A program made the translations under genes and the position numbers. From the NCBI RefSeq assembly GCF_000720135.1, contig NZ_JOIU01000010.1, positions 1 through 64,000 of the forward strand: 64,000 nt of DNA. Reading direction: 5' to 3'. The DNA is from Streptomyces sp. NRRL S-1022. Its GTDB lineage: Bacteria > Actinomycetota > Actinomycetes > Streptomycetales > Streptomycetaceae. How positions within the stretch are numbered: the stretch's first letter is position 1; the number at the start of each line of letters is the position of its first letter. Below are positions 19,077 through 28,193 of this stretch, one piece after another. The notes under the pieces are model-generated. The model was not told where the DNA came from and did not search any database. It saw only the letters and a program-made list of their open reading frames with translations.

Positions 19077-19788
19077 AGGCCGACGCGTCCGATGCCAGGT
19101 ACAGCACCGCCTGGGCGACGTCGTCCGGCTCGCCGACCCGGCCCAGCGGGGTCAGCCGGGTCATCGCGGCCTCCGTGTGCGCCTGCGCCTCCCGGTCGTG
19201 GCGCTCGGTCATGGGGGTGCGGATCCAGCCCGGCGCGACCGCGTTGACCCGGATGCCGTGCGGGCCCACCTCCGTGGCCAGCGTCCTGGTCAGCTGCACC
19301 ACGGCCGCCTTGGCCGCGCCGTAGCAGAGCAGCCCGGCGCCACCGGTGTCGACCGCGCCCGAGGCCATGGTGACGATGCTGCCGCGGGTCCCGTGGGCGA
19401 GCATCAGACGGGCCGCCTCCTGGCAGGCGTACAGCACGCCCTTGAAGTTGACGTCCAGCACCCGGTCGAGGTCCTCGTCCCGGGTCTCCAGCACCGGACT
19501 GCTGTGCATGATCCCGGCGATCGCCGCCAGCACGTCCAGCCGCTCACAGGACCGCACCGCCGCGCCGAGCCCGGCCCGGTCGGTGACGTCGAGGACATGG
19601 ACGCGGGCCGTGCCGCCGCGCTCCCCGACCAGCGCGGCCGTGCCGTCCAGGCCGTCCGGGTCCCGGTCTGCACAGTGCACCGTCGCGCCCGCCTCGGCCA
19701 GCAGTACGGCGGAGGCCCGCCCGATCCCGCCGCCGGCTCCGGTGACGAAGGCGGTGCGTCCGCTGAGGTCGTACGCGCTGAGGGCCAT
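19024..19788 (-). CDS. Short-chain dehydrogenase/reductase
   Basis: This classical SDR of 254 aa has the cofactor motif TGAGGGIG (residues about 17-24), Asp in HVLDVTD, and the catalytic Ser/Tyr/Lys as SIVTMASGAV plus YGAAK. The C-terminal LASDASAFTTGQILRPNGG matches the family. An acidic residue after beta-2 (CADRD) suggests NAD preference. The substrate is unknown. The usual NNAG motif reads IAGI. A housekeeping-like promoter ends 7 nt before the ATG, so the mRNA is probably leaderless. It overlaps the small membrane gene on the other strand. Confidence 0.88.
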   Translation of the reverse strand: MALSAYDLSGRTAFVTGAGGGIGRASAVLLAEAGATVHCADRDPDGLDGTAALVGERGGTARVHVLDVTDRAGLGAAVRSCERLDVLAAIAGIMHSSPVLETRDEDLDRVLDVNFKGVLYACQEAARLMLAHGTRGSIVTMASGAVDTGGAGLLCYGAAKAAVVQLTRTLATEVGPHGIRVNAVAPGWIRTPMTERHDREAQAHTEAAMTRLTPLGRVGEPDDVAQAVLYLASDASAFTTGQILRPNGGVAMPW

Positions 19789-19795
19789 GCAGGCG

Positions 19796-19825
19796 ACGGT
19801 ACGAGCATGTCTGACGGGTCGTCAA
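19796..19825 (-). promoter_or_regulatory. Promoter of the SDR gene (leaderless)
   Basis: On the minus strand TTGACG (19825-19820) and TACCGT (19801-19796) are 18 bp apart. The -10 ends 7 nt before the ATG at 19788, so transcription should begin at the start codon. Confidence 0.6.
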
Positions 19826-19888
19826 TTAGTGGGCGCGGGACGAAGCGTGGGACGGTCGGCGGTCGGCGGAGGGGCGGAGGGCGGGCGG

Positions 19889-20734
19889 TCAGCCGGTGCG
19901 GCGCGGGTACTTGTCCCGCCAGCGCTGTGGTGAGCCCGGCGCCGGAGCGGGACCCGTCTGGCAGGTGGGGCACCAGTAGGTCGGGCGCTCCTGGGAACCG
20001 TCGCCCTGGTCGGCCACCCGGACGGACGTGTGGCAGCGCAGGCAGGGGCGGGGCGCGCGGCCGTAGACGAACAGGTCGTACCGGGGCAGGCCGGTGGTCT
20101 GCCGGACCGGGCGGTCGCGGTTCACCTCCAGGAGCCGCTTGGCCAGACCGGGCAGCTTCTCGGCGCGGTCCGCGGGGAGCGCGCCGGCCGGCAGCCACGG
20201 TGTCACACCGAGCAGGAAGCACAGTTCGCTCTTGTAGACGTTGCCGATGCCCGCCAGATTGCGCTGGTCCAGCAGGGCCTCGCCGAGCTGGCGGCCGGGG
20301 TCGGCGAGGATGTTGGCCAGGGCGCGCTCGGGGTCCCAGTCCGGGCCGAGCAGGTCGGGGCCCAGATGACCGACGACCCGTTCCTCATCGGGCGTGCGCA
20401 GCAGTTCCAGGACCGGCAGGCGGTAGCCGACGGCCGTCCGGTCGGCGGTGCAGAGAACCGCCCGGATCTGGTGCGCGGGGCCACCCCGCCAGCGTTCGCC
20501 CGCGTCGAACACCTTCCACGCGCCCTCCATGCGCAGATGCGTGTGCAGGGTGAGGCCGCCCTCGAACCGGGTGAGCAGGTGCTTGCCCCGCGGGACCGTG
20601 TTCAGCACCCTGCGGCCGGTGAGGTCGACCGTCGCGTACTTCGGCACGCGGAAGTCGCTGCGGGTCAGCGCCTTGCCCGCGAGAGCCTCGTGCAGCCGCC
20701 GCGCGGCCTGCCAGACCGTGTCACCTTCGGGCAT
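19889..20734 (-). CDS. nei2: Fpg/Nei-family DNA glycosylase (endonuclease VIII type, Nei2-like)
   Basis: The 281-aa base-excision enzyme begins MPEGDTV, giving the catalytic N-terminal Pro2 and Glu3 of the Fpg/Nei family. The helix-two-turn-helix region holds LDQRNLAGIGNVYKSE. A C-terminal zinc finger has CLRCH and YWCPTC. EGDT instead of ELPE places it with Nei-type enzymes that act on oxidised pyrimidines. It lies downstream of lhr in the same direction, with 270 bp between; lhr and nei2 are neighbours in mycobacteria as well, implying joint repair function. Confidence 0.92.
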   Translation of the reverse strand: MPEGDTVWQAARRLHEALAGKALTRSDFRVPKYATVDLTGRRVLNTVPRGKHLLTRFEGGLTLHTHLRMEGAWKVFDAGERWRGGPAHQIRAVLCTADRTAVGYRLPVLELLRTPDEERVVGHLGPDLLGPDWDPERALANILADPGRQLGEALLDQRNLAGIGNVYKSELCFLLGVTPWLPAGALPADRAEKLPGLAKRLLEVNRDRPVRQTTGLPRYDLFVYGRAPRPCLRCHTSVRVADQGDGSQERPTYWCPTCQTGPAPAPGSPQRWRDKYPRRTG

Positions 20735-21004
20735 GCGTCAAGGGTGCCACGAGGGGTGACGGGGTGAGGGGGAGCGGGGGTGGGTGGGGGGTGATGGTGA
20801 GGGGTGGGGGGCGATAGGGCGGGAGCAGGGGTGGTGGCCTCGGCGGCTGGGGGTGCGGGCGGCGGGCGGCAGGCGGCGGGCTGCGGTCGCCGTGCCGGGC
20901 GGGGGAGAGCCGGGGTGCGGGCGGCGCGTGCCGTGCCGGGCTGGGGGTTCGGGGTTTGGGGCCCAGCGCCTGGTGGTCGCCCGGCAGGGCGGTTGCGGGG
21001 CTGG
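20735..21004. other. Low-complexity lhr-nei2 intergenic region (G-rich plus strand)
   Basis: No gene is supported. The plus strand between about 20755 and 20823 consists of runs of three or more G separated by 1-6 nt and fits the G-quadruplex pattern several times over. On the transcribed minus strand it is C-rich and nearly G-free near nei2, as in Rho-loading sequences. It may separate nei2 expression from lhr read-through. Confidence 0.5.
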
Positions 21005-24000
21005 TCAGGCTCTCAGGCGGAGGCCGCGCGGTGTGGCCACGAAGCCCGCTGCCTCCAGCAGGGTGCCCAGGGGGGAGGTCAGGGCCTGGGTGCCGTTGAT
21101 GCGCTCGACCGTGACCGTGCCGAGTGAGCCCGCGCGGGCTGCCGCGGCCAGCGCCTCGGCCGCCGTGCGCAGGCGGGGGTCGTCCGCCTCGGCGGGCCAG
21201 GCCAGCAGGGTCTTGCCGCCGCGCTCCATGTACAGCGTCAGCTCGCCCTCCACCAGGACGACCAGCGAACCGGCCTTGCGGCCCGGTTTGTGCCCGGCTC
21301 CGGTCGGCGGTTCCGGCCAGGGCAGCGCGGAACCGTAGGCGTTCGCGGGGTCGGCCGCGGCGAGGACCACGGCGCGGGTGTCGGGCGCCGGGGTGCCCGA
21401 GCGGCCGTAGCCGCGGTGCGGGGCCGGGCCGTAGGGGGCGGTGCCGCCGCCGCGGGGGCCGCCGTAGCCGGGTGAGGCGAACGGGTCGGGGAGGTCGGGC
21501 GAGGAGGCGCGGTCGCCGTCGGCGGCCGGGTGTTCCGCCGGCGGCCAGGTGAAGTCGCCGTCCAGGCCGGGGTGGGCGAAACCGGCGTCGGCCGTGTCGA
21601 AGGCACCGGCGGAGGCGTGGCCGTGCGGGGTGCCGCCGGAGGCGTCGAACGGGTTCGGGAAGGCCGGCTCGGCGAAGCCGTTCCGGCCGGCCGGGGCGGG
21701 CAGTCCCGCGGTGCGCTCGCGGGCGTTCGCCACCGCGCGGAGGCGGTCGACCGCGCCGTCCATCGCGAACTGGGCCGCCCCCAGCCCCTCGACCACGTAA
21801 CCGCGCCGGGCCTGGCCGCTCTCCTCGAAGACCGACAGCACCCGGTACACCGCCGAGAAGCCGCCCTCGACCCCCTCCGCCGCGACCGCGCCCCGGGTGA
21901 CGACGCCGTGCCGGTCCAGAAGCGTGCGGGCCAGGGCGTGCGCGCGCACGGTGGCGTCCGGCTCGGCCGCGGGCAGCAGCGACCAGCGGCCGGCCACGGT
22001 CGGCGGGCCGGTGCGGGAGGCGGTGCGCGCGGCGGCCGTCAGGGAGCCGTAGCGTCCGCGCGGGACGGCACGCTTGGCCCGGTGCGCGGTCGAGCCCGCC
22101 GTACGGCCCGAGCCCAGAAGGGCGCGCATCGGCGCCAGTGTGTCGTTGGTGAGCCGGCCCGACCAGGCCAGGTCCCACAGCGCGTCGGCCAGCTGGGGAT
22201 CGGTGACCTCGGGGTGCGTGGTCGCCCGTACCTGGTCGGCGATCTGCCGGAAGAACAGGCCGTAGCCGCCGGAGAGGGTGTCGAGCACGGACTGGTGGAG
22301 CGCGGTCAGCTCCAGTGGGTGCGGGGCCGGGAGCAGCAGCGGGGCCGCGTCCGCCAGGTAGAGGGAGACCCAGCCGTCCTTGCCGGGCAGGGCGCCCGCG
22401 CCGGCCCAGACCACCTCGCCGGCGGCGGTCAGTTCGTCGAGCATCGAGGGCGTGTAGCCGGCCACGCGGGAGGGCAGCACCAGCTTCTCCAGCGCGGAGG
22501 CCGGCACCGAGGCGCCCTGCAACTGCTCGACCGCGCGGACCAGCCCGTCGACGCCCCGCAGCCCGTGCCCCCTGCCGATGTGCTGCCACTGCGGCAGGAA
22601 CTGGGCGAGCGCGGCGGGCGGCACCGGCTCCAGCTCGTGCCGCAGGGCCGCCAGGGAGCGGCGGCGCAGCCGGCGCAGCACGGCCGCGTCGCACCACTCC
22701 TGGCCGATGCCCGCCGGGTGGAACTCGCCCTGGACGACCCGCCCGGCCGCGGCCAGCCGCTGCAGCGCGCCCTCGGTGACCGCCACGCCCAGGCCGAACC
22801 TGGCCGCCGCGGTGGCCGAGGTGAACGGACCGTGGGTACGGGCGTACCGCGCGAGGAGGTCGCCCAGCGGATCCTTGACCGGCTCGGTGAACGCCTCGGG
22901 CACACCGACCGGCAGTGCCGTGCCGAGCGCGTCGCGCAGCCGGCCCGCGTCCTCGACGGCCGCCCAGTGGTCGGTCCCCGCGATCCGCACCTTGATCGCC
23001 CGGCGGGCCCCGGCCAGCTCCCGCGCCCACTGCGGGTCCGCGCCGCGCGCCACCAGCTCCACGTCGGTCAGCGGCCCCAGCAGCCGGAGCACGTCGGCGA
23101 CTCCCTCCACGTCCTTCACGCGGCGGTCCTCGGTGAGCCACTGCAGCTCGCGCTCCAGCTCGGTCAGCACCTCCGGGTCGAGCAGTTCGCGCAGCTCCGC
23201 CTGGCCCAGCAGCTCGGCCAGCAGCCGCGAGTCCAGGGACAGCGCGGCGGCGCGCCGCTCGGCCAGCGGGGAGTCGCCCTCGTACAGGAACTGGGCGACG
23301 TACCCGAAGAGCAGGGAGCGGGCGAAGGGGGACGGCTCCGGGGTGGTGACCTCGACCAGGCGCACCCTGCGGGACTCGATGTCCCCCATCAGCTCGACGA
23401 GCCCGGGGACGTCGAAGACGTCCTGGAGGCACTCGCGGACCGCCTCCAGCACGATCGGGAACGAGCCGAACTCGCTCGCCACCTGGAGCAGCTGGGCCGC
23501 CCGCTGGCGCTGCTGCCACAGCGGGGTGCGCCTGCCGGGGCTGCGGCGCGGCAGCAGCAGCGCGCGGGCGGCGCACTCGCGGAACCGGGAGGCGAACAGC
23601 GCCGAGCCGCCGACTTGGTCGGTGACGATCGTGTCGACCTCGCCCTTGTCGAAGACGACGTCGGCCGCGCCGACCGGGGCCTGGTCGCTGACGACCGCCG
23701 TGTCGAGGGGGGTGCCGGCCTGCACCGGCTCCCGGTCGAGCAGGTCCAGGCCCATCAGGTCGGCGTCGGGCAGGCGCAGCACGATGCCGTCGTCGGCATG
23801 CATGACCTGCGCGTCCATGCCGTACCGCTCGGACAGGCGGGCGCCGAGGGCGAGGGCCCAGGGGGCGTGGACCTGGGCGCCGAAGGGGGAGTGCACGACG
23901 ACCCGCCAGTCGCCCAGCTCGTCACGGAACCGCTCCACGACGATCGTGCGGTCGTCCGGGACGTGACCACAGGCCTCGCGCTGCTCGTCCAGGTACGACA

Positions 24001-25966
24001 GCACGTTGTCCACCGCCCACGCGTCCAGGCCCGCCGCCAGCAGCCGCAGCCGCGCGTCGTCCCGGGACAGCGAGCCCACCTCGCGCAGGAACGCGCCCAC
24101 CGCGCGGCCCAGCTCCAGCGGACGGCCCAGCTGGTCGCCCTTCCAGAAGGGCAGCCGGCCCGGCACGCCCGGCGCGGGCGAGACCAGGACGCGGTCGCGC
24201 GTGATGTCCTCGATCCGCCAGGAACTCGTGCCCAGCGTGAAGACGTCGCCCACGCGGGACTCGTAGACCATCTCCTCGTCCAGCTCGCCGACCCGGCCGC
24301 CGCCCTTCTTGGGGTCGGAACCGGCGAGGAAGACGCCGAACAGACCGCGGTCCGGGATCGTGCCGCCGGAGGTGACGGCGAGGCGCTGGGCGCCCGGGCG
24401 GCCGGTGATCTCGCCGGTCACGCGGTCCCACACCACGCGCGGGCGCAGCTCCGCGAACGCGTCGGACGGGTAGCGGCCCGCGAGCATGTCCAGGACCGCC
24501 GTGAACGCCGACTCGGGCAGCGAGGCGAACGGGGCCGCGCGGCGGACCACGGCGAGCAGGTCGTCGAACTGCCAGGTGTCCAGCGCCGTCATGGCGACCA
24601 GCTGCTGCGCGAGGACGTCCAGCGGGTTCGCGGGCACCTTCAGGGACTCGATCGAACCCGAGCGCATCCGCTCGGTGACCACGGCCGCCTGGACGAGGTC
24701 ACCGCGGTACTTCGGGAAGACGACACCGGTGGAGACGGCGCCGACCTGGTGCCCCGCACGGCCCACCCGCTGGAGGCCCGAGGCCACCGAAGGCGGGGAC
24801 TCGACCTGGACGACGAGGTCCACGGCGCCCATGTCGATGCCGAGTTCGAGGCTGGAGGTGGCGACCACCGCGGGCAGCCGGCCCGCCTTCAGGTCCTCCT
24901 CCACCAGGGCGCGCTGCTCCTTGGACACCGAGCCGTGGTGCGCGCGGGCGAGCACCGGCGGCGCGCCATGGGCGGCGCCCGAGCCGCCCATCAGCTCGGC
25001 GGGGGAGTGGTGCTCGTCCAGGGTCTCCCCGGTCGCCCGCTCGTACGCGATCTCGTTGAGCCGGTTGCACAGCCGCTCCGCCAGGCGGCGGGAGTTGGCG
25101 AAGACGATCGTGGACCGGTGGGCCTGGACCAGGTCGGCGATCCGCTCCTCCACATGCGGCCAGATCGACGGCCGCTCGCCGCCCTTGGCCGCGTCGGCTG
25201 CCGGGGCACCGCCCAGCTCGCCCATGTCCTCGACCGGGACGACGACGGAGAGGTCGAACTCCTTGCCGGACTCCGGCTGGACGATCTCCGCCTTGCGGCG
25301 CGGGGACAGATACCGGGCCACCTCGTCCACCGGGCGGACGGTCGCCGACAGGCCGATCCGGCGGGCGGGCTTCGGCAGCAGCTCGTCCAGCCGCTCCAGG
25401 GAGAGCGCGAGGTGCGCACCGCGCTTGGTGCCCGCGACCGCGTGCACCTCGTCCAGGATCACCGTCTCCACGCCCGTGAGCGCGTCGCGCGCGGCCGACG
25501 TCAGCATCAGGAACAGCGACTCGGGGGTGGTGATCAGGATGTCCGGCGGGCGGGTGGACAGGGCGCGGCGCTCGGCCGCCGGGGTGTCGCCGGAGCGGAT
25601 GCCGACCCGGATCTCCGGCTCGGGCAGGCCCAGGCGCACCGACTCCTGCCGGATACCGGTCAGCGGACTGCGCAGGTTGCGCTCGACGTCGACCGCCAGG
25701 GCCTTCAGCGGCGACACGTACAGCACCCGGCAGCGCTTCCTCGGGTCGGCCGGGGGCGGAGTGGAGGCCAGCTGGTCCAGGGCGGCGAGGAACGCGGCCA
25801 GCGTCTTGCCGGAACCGGTCGGGGCGACCACCAGCACGTCCGAGCCCGCGCCGATGGCGTTCCACGCGCCCGCCTGGGCCGCGGTGGGCGCGGGGAACGC
25901 CCCCGTGAACCAGCCGCGGGTCGCGGGGGAGAAGCCGTCGAGGGCTCGGTGTGCGGAGCTGACCAT
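21005..25966 (-). CDS. lhr: Lhr: large ATP-dependent superfamily 2 helicase
   Basis: The 1653-aa DNA repair helicase translocates 3' to 5' and unwinds RNA-DNA hybrids. RecA1 carries Walker A VVAPTGSGKTLAAF (about residue 45), LDEVHAV (DEVH box) and LSATVRP. RecA2 carries VATSSLELGIDMG and QRVGRAGHQVG. A winged-helix/beta-barrel module and the long C-terminal Lhr domain follow. Residues about 1385-1480 hold a Gly/Pro/Asp-rich linker. The ATG at 25966 is preferred over the GTG at 25981 because a RecA-NDp-like -10 ends 6 nt before it. In mycobacteria, lhr is damage-induced. nei2 lies downstream. Confidence 0.95.
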   Translation of the reverse strand: MVSSAHRALDGFSPATRGWFTGAFPAPTAAQAGAWNAIGAGSDVLVVAPTGSGKTLAAFLAALDQLASTPPPADPRKRCRVLYVSPLKALAVDVERNLRSPLTGIRQESVRLGLPEPEIRVGIRSGDTPAAERRALSTRPPDILITTPESLFLMLTSAARDALTGVETVILDEVHAVAGTKRGAHLALSLERLDELLPKPARRIGLSATVRPVDEVARYLSPRRKAEIVQPESGKEFDLSVVVPVEDMGELGGAPAADAAKGGERPSIWPHVEERIADLVQAHRSTIVFANSRRLAERLCNRLNEIAYERATGETLDEHHSPAELMGGSGAAHGAPPVLARAHHGSVSKEQRALVEEDLKAGRLPAVVATSSLELGIDMGAVDLVVQVESPPSVASGLQRVGRAGHQVGAVSTGVVFPKYRGDLVQAAVVTERMRSGSIESLKVPANPLDVLAQQLVAMTALDTWQFDDLLAVVRRAAPFASLPESAFTAVLDMLAGRYPSDAFAELRPRVVWDRVTGEITGRPGAQRLAVTSGGTIPDRGLFGVFLAGSDPKKGGGRVGELDEEMVYESRVGDVFTLGTSSWRIEDITRDRVLVSPAPGVPGRLPFWKGDQLGRPLELGRAVGAFLREVGSLSRDDARLRLLAAGLDAWAVDNVLSYLDEQREACGHVPDDRTIVVERFRDELGDWRVVVHSPFGAQVHAPWALALGARLSERYGMDAQVMHADDGIVLRLPDADLMGLDLLDREPVQAGTPLDTAVVSDQAPVGAADVVFDKGEVDTIVTDQVGGSALFASRFRECAARALLLPRRSPGRRTPLWQQRQRAAQLLQVASEFGSFPIVLEAVRECLQDVFDVPGLVELMGDIESRRVRLVEVTTPEPSPFARSLLFGYVAQFLYEGDSPLAERRAAALSLDSRLLAELLGQAELRELLDPEVLTELERELQWLTEDRRVKDVEGVADVLRLLGPLTDVELVARGADPQWARELAGARRAIKVRIAGTDHWAAVEDAGRLRDALGTALPVGVPEAFTEPVKDPLGDLLARYARTHGPFTSATAAARFGLGVAVTEGALQRLAAAGRVVQGEFHPAGIGQEWCDAAVLRRLRRRSLAALRHELEPVPPAALAQFLPQWQHIGRGHGLRGVDGLVRAVEQLQGASVPASALEKLVLPSRVAGYTPSMLDELTAAGEVVWAGAGALPGKDGWVSLYLADAAPLLLPAPHPLELTALHQSVLDTLSGGYGLFFRQIADQVRATTHPEVTDPQLADALWDLAWSGRLTNDTLAPMRALLGSGRTAGSTAHRAKRAVPRGRYGSLTAAARTASRTGPPTVAGRWSLLPAAEPDATVRAHALARTLLDRHGVVTRGAVAAEGVEGGFSAVYRVLSVFEESGQARRGYVVEGLGAAQFAMDGAVDRLRAVANARERTAGLPAPAGRNGFAEPAFPNPFDASGGTPHGHASAGAFDTADAGFAHPGLDGDFTWPPAEHPAADGDRASSPDLPDPFASPGYGGPRGGGTAPYGPAPHRGYGRSGTPAPDTRAVVLAAADPANAYGSALPWPEPPTGAGHKPGRKAGSLVVLVEGELTLYMERGGKTLLAWPAEADDPRLRTAAEALAAAARAGSLGTVTVERINGTQALTSPLGTLLEAAGFVATPRGLRLRA

Positions 25967-25972
25967 GCGTCC

Positions 25973-25995
25973 ATCCTGCACCCGCCCACTGACAA
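25973..25995 (-). promoter_or_regulatory. RecA-NDp-like promoter of lhr
   Basis: On the minus strand TTGTCAGTG (25995-25987) is followed after exactly 8 nt by CAGGAT (25978-25973), then 6 nt to the ATG at 25966. The first block is identical to that at recA; the -10 differs from TAGnnT only in its first base. It predicts LexA-independent damage induction and a leaderless mRNA. Confidence 0.65.
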
Positions 25996-26104
25996 TCGCT
26001 GTGACCTGCGCAGACGCGGATACGAGGAAGCAGTGCCGGGCTGGCCCCGGGCCGTCCGGGCGGCCGGAGGCCGGCGCGGTGCCGGGCGGCGGGATCGGGC
26101 GCGA

Positions 26105-26154
26105 TGCCCGGCGCGGGAACGCGGTGCGGTGCCCGGCGCGGGAACGCGGTGCGG
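26105..26154. repeat. Perfect 25-bp tandem duplication upstream of the AraC gene
   Basis: Bases 26105-26129 and 26130-26154 are identical, beginning TGCCCGGCGC. The rest of the 219-bp lhr-araC gap is GC-rich and also holds partial copies of GCCGGGCGG. The 31 bp to the AraC start carry GACAAT (26174-26179), a likely -10 for a leaderless transcript. Confidence 0.75.
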
Positions 26155-26185
26155 GGGTGGTCCGGGCAGGGCGGACAATGGCTGC

Positions 26186-27067
26186 ATGGCGGGTTCAGGG
26201 GAGCGGGCGCGGCACTGGCGGTACGCGGAGTTGCCCGGTGTCGACCTGCTGCGGGCCCGGTACATCCGCAAGACGTTCATCCGGCACACCCACGAGAACT
26301 TCGTGATCGCGGCCATCGCCGACGGCGTCGAGGTCTTCCACCACCGGGGCTCCGACGTCTCCGCCGGTGCGGGGGCGCTCGCCCTGGTCAACCCGGACAC
26401 CCCGCACACGGGCCGGGCCGGGGTGCCCGAGGGCTGGCGGTACGGCGCGCTCTACCCGTCGCCCGACGTGGTCGCCGCGATCGCCGCCGAGACCACCGCC
26501 CTGCGCGGCACGCCGGGCTTCGCCAGCCCGGTCCTCGACGACCCCTACACCGTCCGTCTGGTGCACCAGGTGCTGCGCGCCGCCGACGAGGGCAACGCGC
26601 TGGCCGCCGACACGCTCCTGCGGGTCACCGTGACCAGGCTGCTGCGGCTGAACGGCGGCCGGCTGCCCCAGCGGCGGATCCGGACGGCCGGCGCGAGCAT
26701 CGCCGCACGCGCGCGTGCGGTGCTGGAGGAACGGATGGCCGAGCCGCCGGCCCTGCAACGGCTGGCCTCGGACCTCGGGACCAGCCCGTTCGCCCTGCTG
26801 CGGGCGTTCCGCGACGCCTACGGCATGCCGCCGCACACCTGGCTGACGGACGCCCGAGTGCGCCGCGCCCGGCTGCTGCTGGACGCGGGGACGGCCCCGG
26901 CCGAGGCGGCCGTCGCCGTCGGCTTCACCGACCAGCCCCACCTCAACCGGCACTTCACCCGGATCGTCGGCGTGCCCCCGGGCGCGTACCAGCGCGAGCG
27001 CACCGGCCCCGAGGAGCGCAAGGTCGTACAACCGGACGAGCGCAAGAACGTACAAGACGCGAGCTGA
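26186..27067 (+). CDS. AraC-family transcriptional regulator
   Basis: The 293-aa regulator has an N-terminal cupin-like ligand domain (HTHENFVIAAIADGVEVFHHRG, split at the conserved HTHENF; NPDTPHTG) and a C-terminal pair of AraC helix-turn-helix units (LQRLASDLGTSPFALLRAFRDAYG and FTDQPHLNRHFTRIVGVPPGAYQRER regions). It lies directly upstream of azlCD in the same direction with 23 bp to azlC, and homologues in this position are typical local activators, so control of the exporter is likely. ATG 26186 opens the conserved domain and has GACAAT 6 nt upstream. Confidence 0.88.
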   Translation: MAGSGERARHWRYAELPGVDLLRARYIRKTFIRHTHENFVIAAIADGVEVFHHRGSDVSAGAGALALVNPDTPHTGRAGVPEGWRYGALYPSPDVVAAIAAETTALRGTPGFASPVLDDPYTVRLVHQVLRAADEGNALAADTLLRVTVTRLLRLNGGRLPQRRIRTAGASIAARARAVLEERMAEPPALQRLASDLGTSPFALLRAFRDAYGMPPHTWLTDARVRRARLLLDAGTAPAEAAVAVGFTDQPHLNRHFTRIVGVPPGAYQRERTGPEERKVVQPDERKNVQDAS

Positions 27068-27090
27068 GAGCCGCCCCTACCGTCCTGGGC

Positions 27091-27846
27091 GTGGCACAGC
27101 ACATAGCTCTCACGAACCAGACCGCCGAAGGGGCGGACAAGCCCGACTCGGCCGTCGTACGGGACGCCCTGGGCGTCGGCGTCGCCGTGGGCCTGTCCGG
27201 ATTCGCCTTCGGGGTGACCTCGGCCGGCAGCGGACTCGGGCTGCTCCAGACCTGCGCGCTCAGCCTCCTGGTGTTCACCGGCGCCTCCCAGTTCGCGCTG
27301 GTCGGGGCGCTCGCCGCGGGGGGCAACCCGTTCACGGCCGCCGCCGGCGCCTTCTTCCTGGGCGTGCGCAACGCCTTCTACGGGCTGCGGCTGTCGCAGC
27401 TGCTCGCCCTCCCGCGCGCGCTACGGCCCTTCGCCGCCCAATGGGTGATCGACGAGACCACCGCGGTGACCCTGGCGCAGCCGACCCGGCGGGCCGCACG
27501 GCTCGGCTTCACCGTCACCGGCCTCAGCCTGTACCTGCTGTGGAACCTCACCACGCTGCTCGGCGCGCTGGGTGCCCGGGCGATCGGCGACACGCGCGCG
27601 TGGGGCCTGGACGCGGCGGGACCCGCCGTGTTCCTGGCGCTGCTCGCGCCGATGCTGAAGACGACGACCGAACGCGCGGTGGCGGCCCTCGCCGTCCTGC
27701 TGGGCCTCGGTCTGCTGCCCGTCCTGCCGGCCGGTGTGCCGGTCCTGGTGGCGGCACTGGCGGCCCCGCTCGCCCTCTTCGTCGAGGGCCGGCGCGGGGG
27801 CCGTGCCCGGCAGGAGGAGCAGACGGGCCCGGAGGGGGACCGGTGA
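27091..27846 (+). CDS. azlC: AzlC-family branched-chain amino acid exporter, large subunit
   Basis: The 251-aa integral membrane protein carries the AzlC signature (GVAVGLSGFAFGVTSAGSG, LVFTGASQFALVG, FLGVRNAFYGL, WVIDETTAV). With AzlD it forms a BrnFE-type exporter of Leu, Ile and Val, or analogues such as azaleucine. The start GTG 27091 follows the AraC gene by 23 bp. The stop overlaps the azlD start (GTGA). Confidence 0.92.
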   Translation: MAQHIALTNQTAEGADKPDSAVVRDALGVGVAVGLSGFAFGVTSAGSGLGLLQTCALSLLVFTGASQFALVGALAAGGNPFTAAAGAFFLGVRNAFYGLRLSQLLALPRALRPFAAQWVIDETTAVTLAQPTRRAARLGFTVTGLSLYLLWNLTTLLGALGARAIGDTRAWGLDAAGPAVFLALLAPMLKTTTERAVAALAVLLGLGLLPVLPAGVPVLVAALAAPLALFVEGRRGGRARQEEQTGPEGDR

Positions 27847-28151
27847 ACACCTGGATCGCGATCGGCGTGACCGCCCTCGGCTGTTACGCCGTCAAGCTCG
27901 CCGGACTGCTGGTACCGGCGCACACCGTCGAGCGGCCGTACGTGCGCCGGCTCGCCGCCCTGCTGCCGGTGGCTCTCCTGGCCGCGCTCACCGCGCAGCA
28001 GACGTTCGCCGACGGGCACGCGCTGGTGCTGGACGCGCGGGCCGCGGGGCTCGGCGCCGCGGCCGTGGCACTGGTGCTGCGCGCGCCGTTCCTGCTGGTC
28101 GTGGCGGCGGCCGTGGTGGTGACGGCGGGAGTGCGGGCCGTCGGCGGGTGA
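27843..28151 (+). CDS. azlD: AzlD-family branched-chain amino acid exporter, small subunit
   Basis: The 102-aa, three- to four-helix membrane protein has the AzlD pattern (WIAIGVTALGCYAVKLAGLLVP and RRLAALLPVALLAALTAQQTF). It overlaps azlC by 4 bp, so the two are translationally coupled partners. The stop codon lies in the loop of a perfect 12-bp hairpin. Confidence 0.9.
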   Translation: MNTWIAIGVTALGCYAVKLAGLLVPAHTVERPYVRRLAALLPVALLAALTAQQTFADGHALVLDARAAGLGAAAVALVLRAPFLLVVAAAVVVTAGVRAVGG

Positions 28152-28165
28152 GGCCCGCCGACGGC
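28137..28165. terminator. Perfect 12-bp hairpin at the end of azlD
   Basis: GCCGTCGGCGGG (28137-28148) pairs with CCCGCCGACGGC (28154-28165) around TGAGG, which contains the azlD stop. There is no T tract. It lies between convergent genes and probably works in both directions. Confidence 0.65.
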
Positions 28166-28193
28166 AGGGGCCGCTCCCGCGGGCGGGGACCGC

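Noticed and set aside
20721..27067. Long overlapping frames across lhr, including an 1845-codon plus-strand frame
   Set aside because: Only its last part is real (the AraC gene from 26186). The rest is antisense to the lhr helicase motifs.
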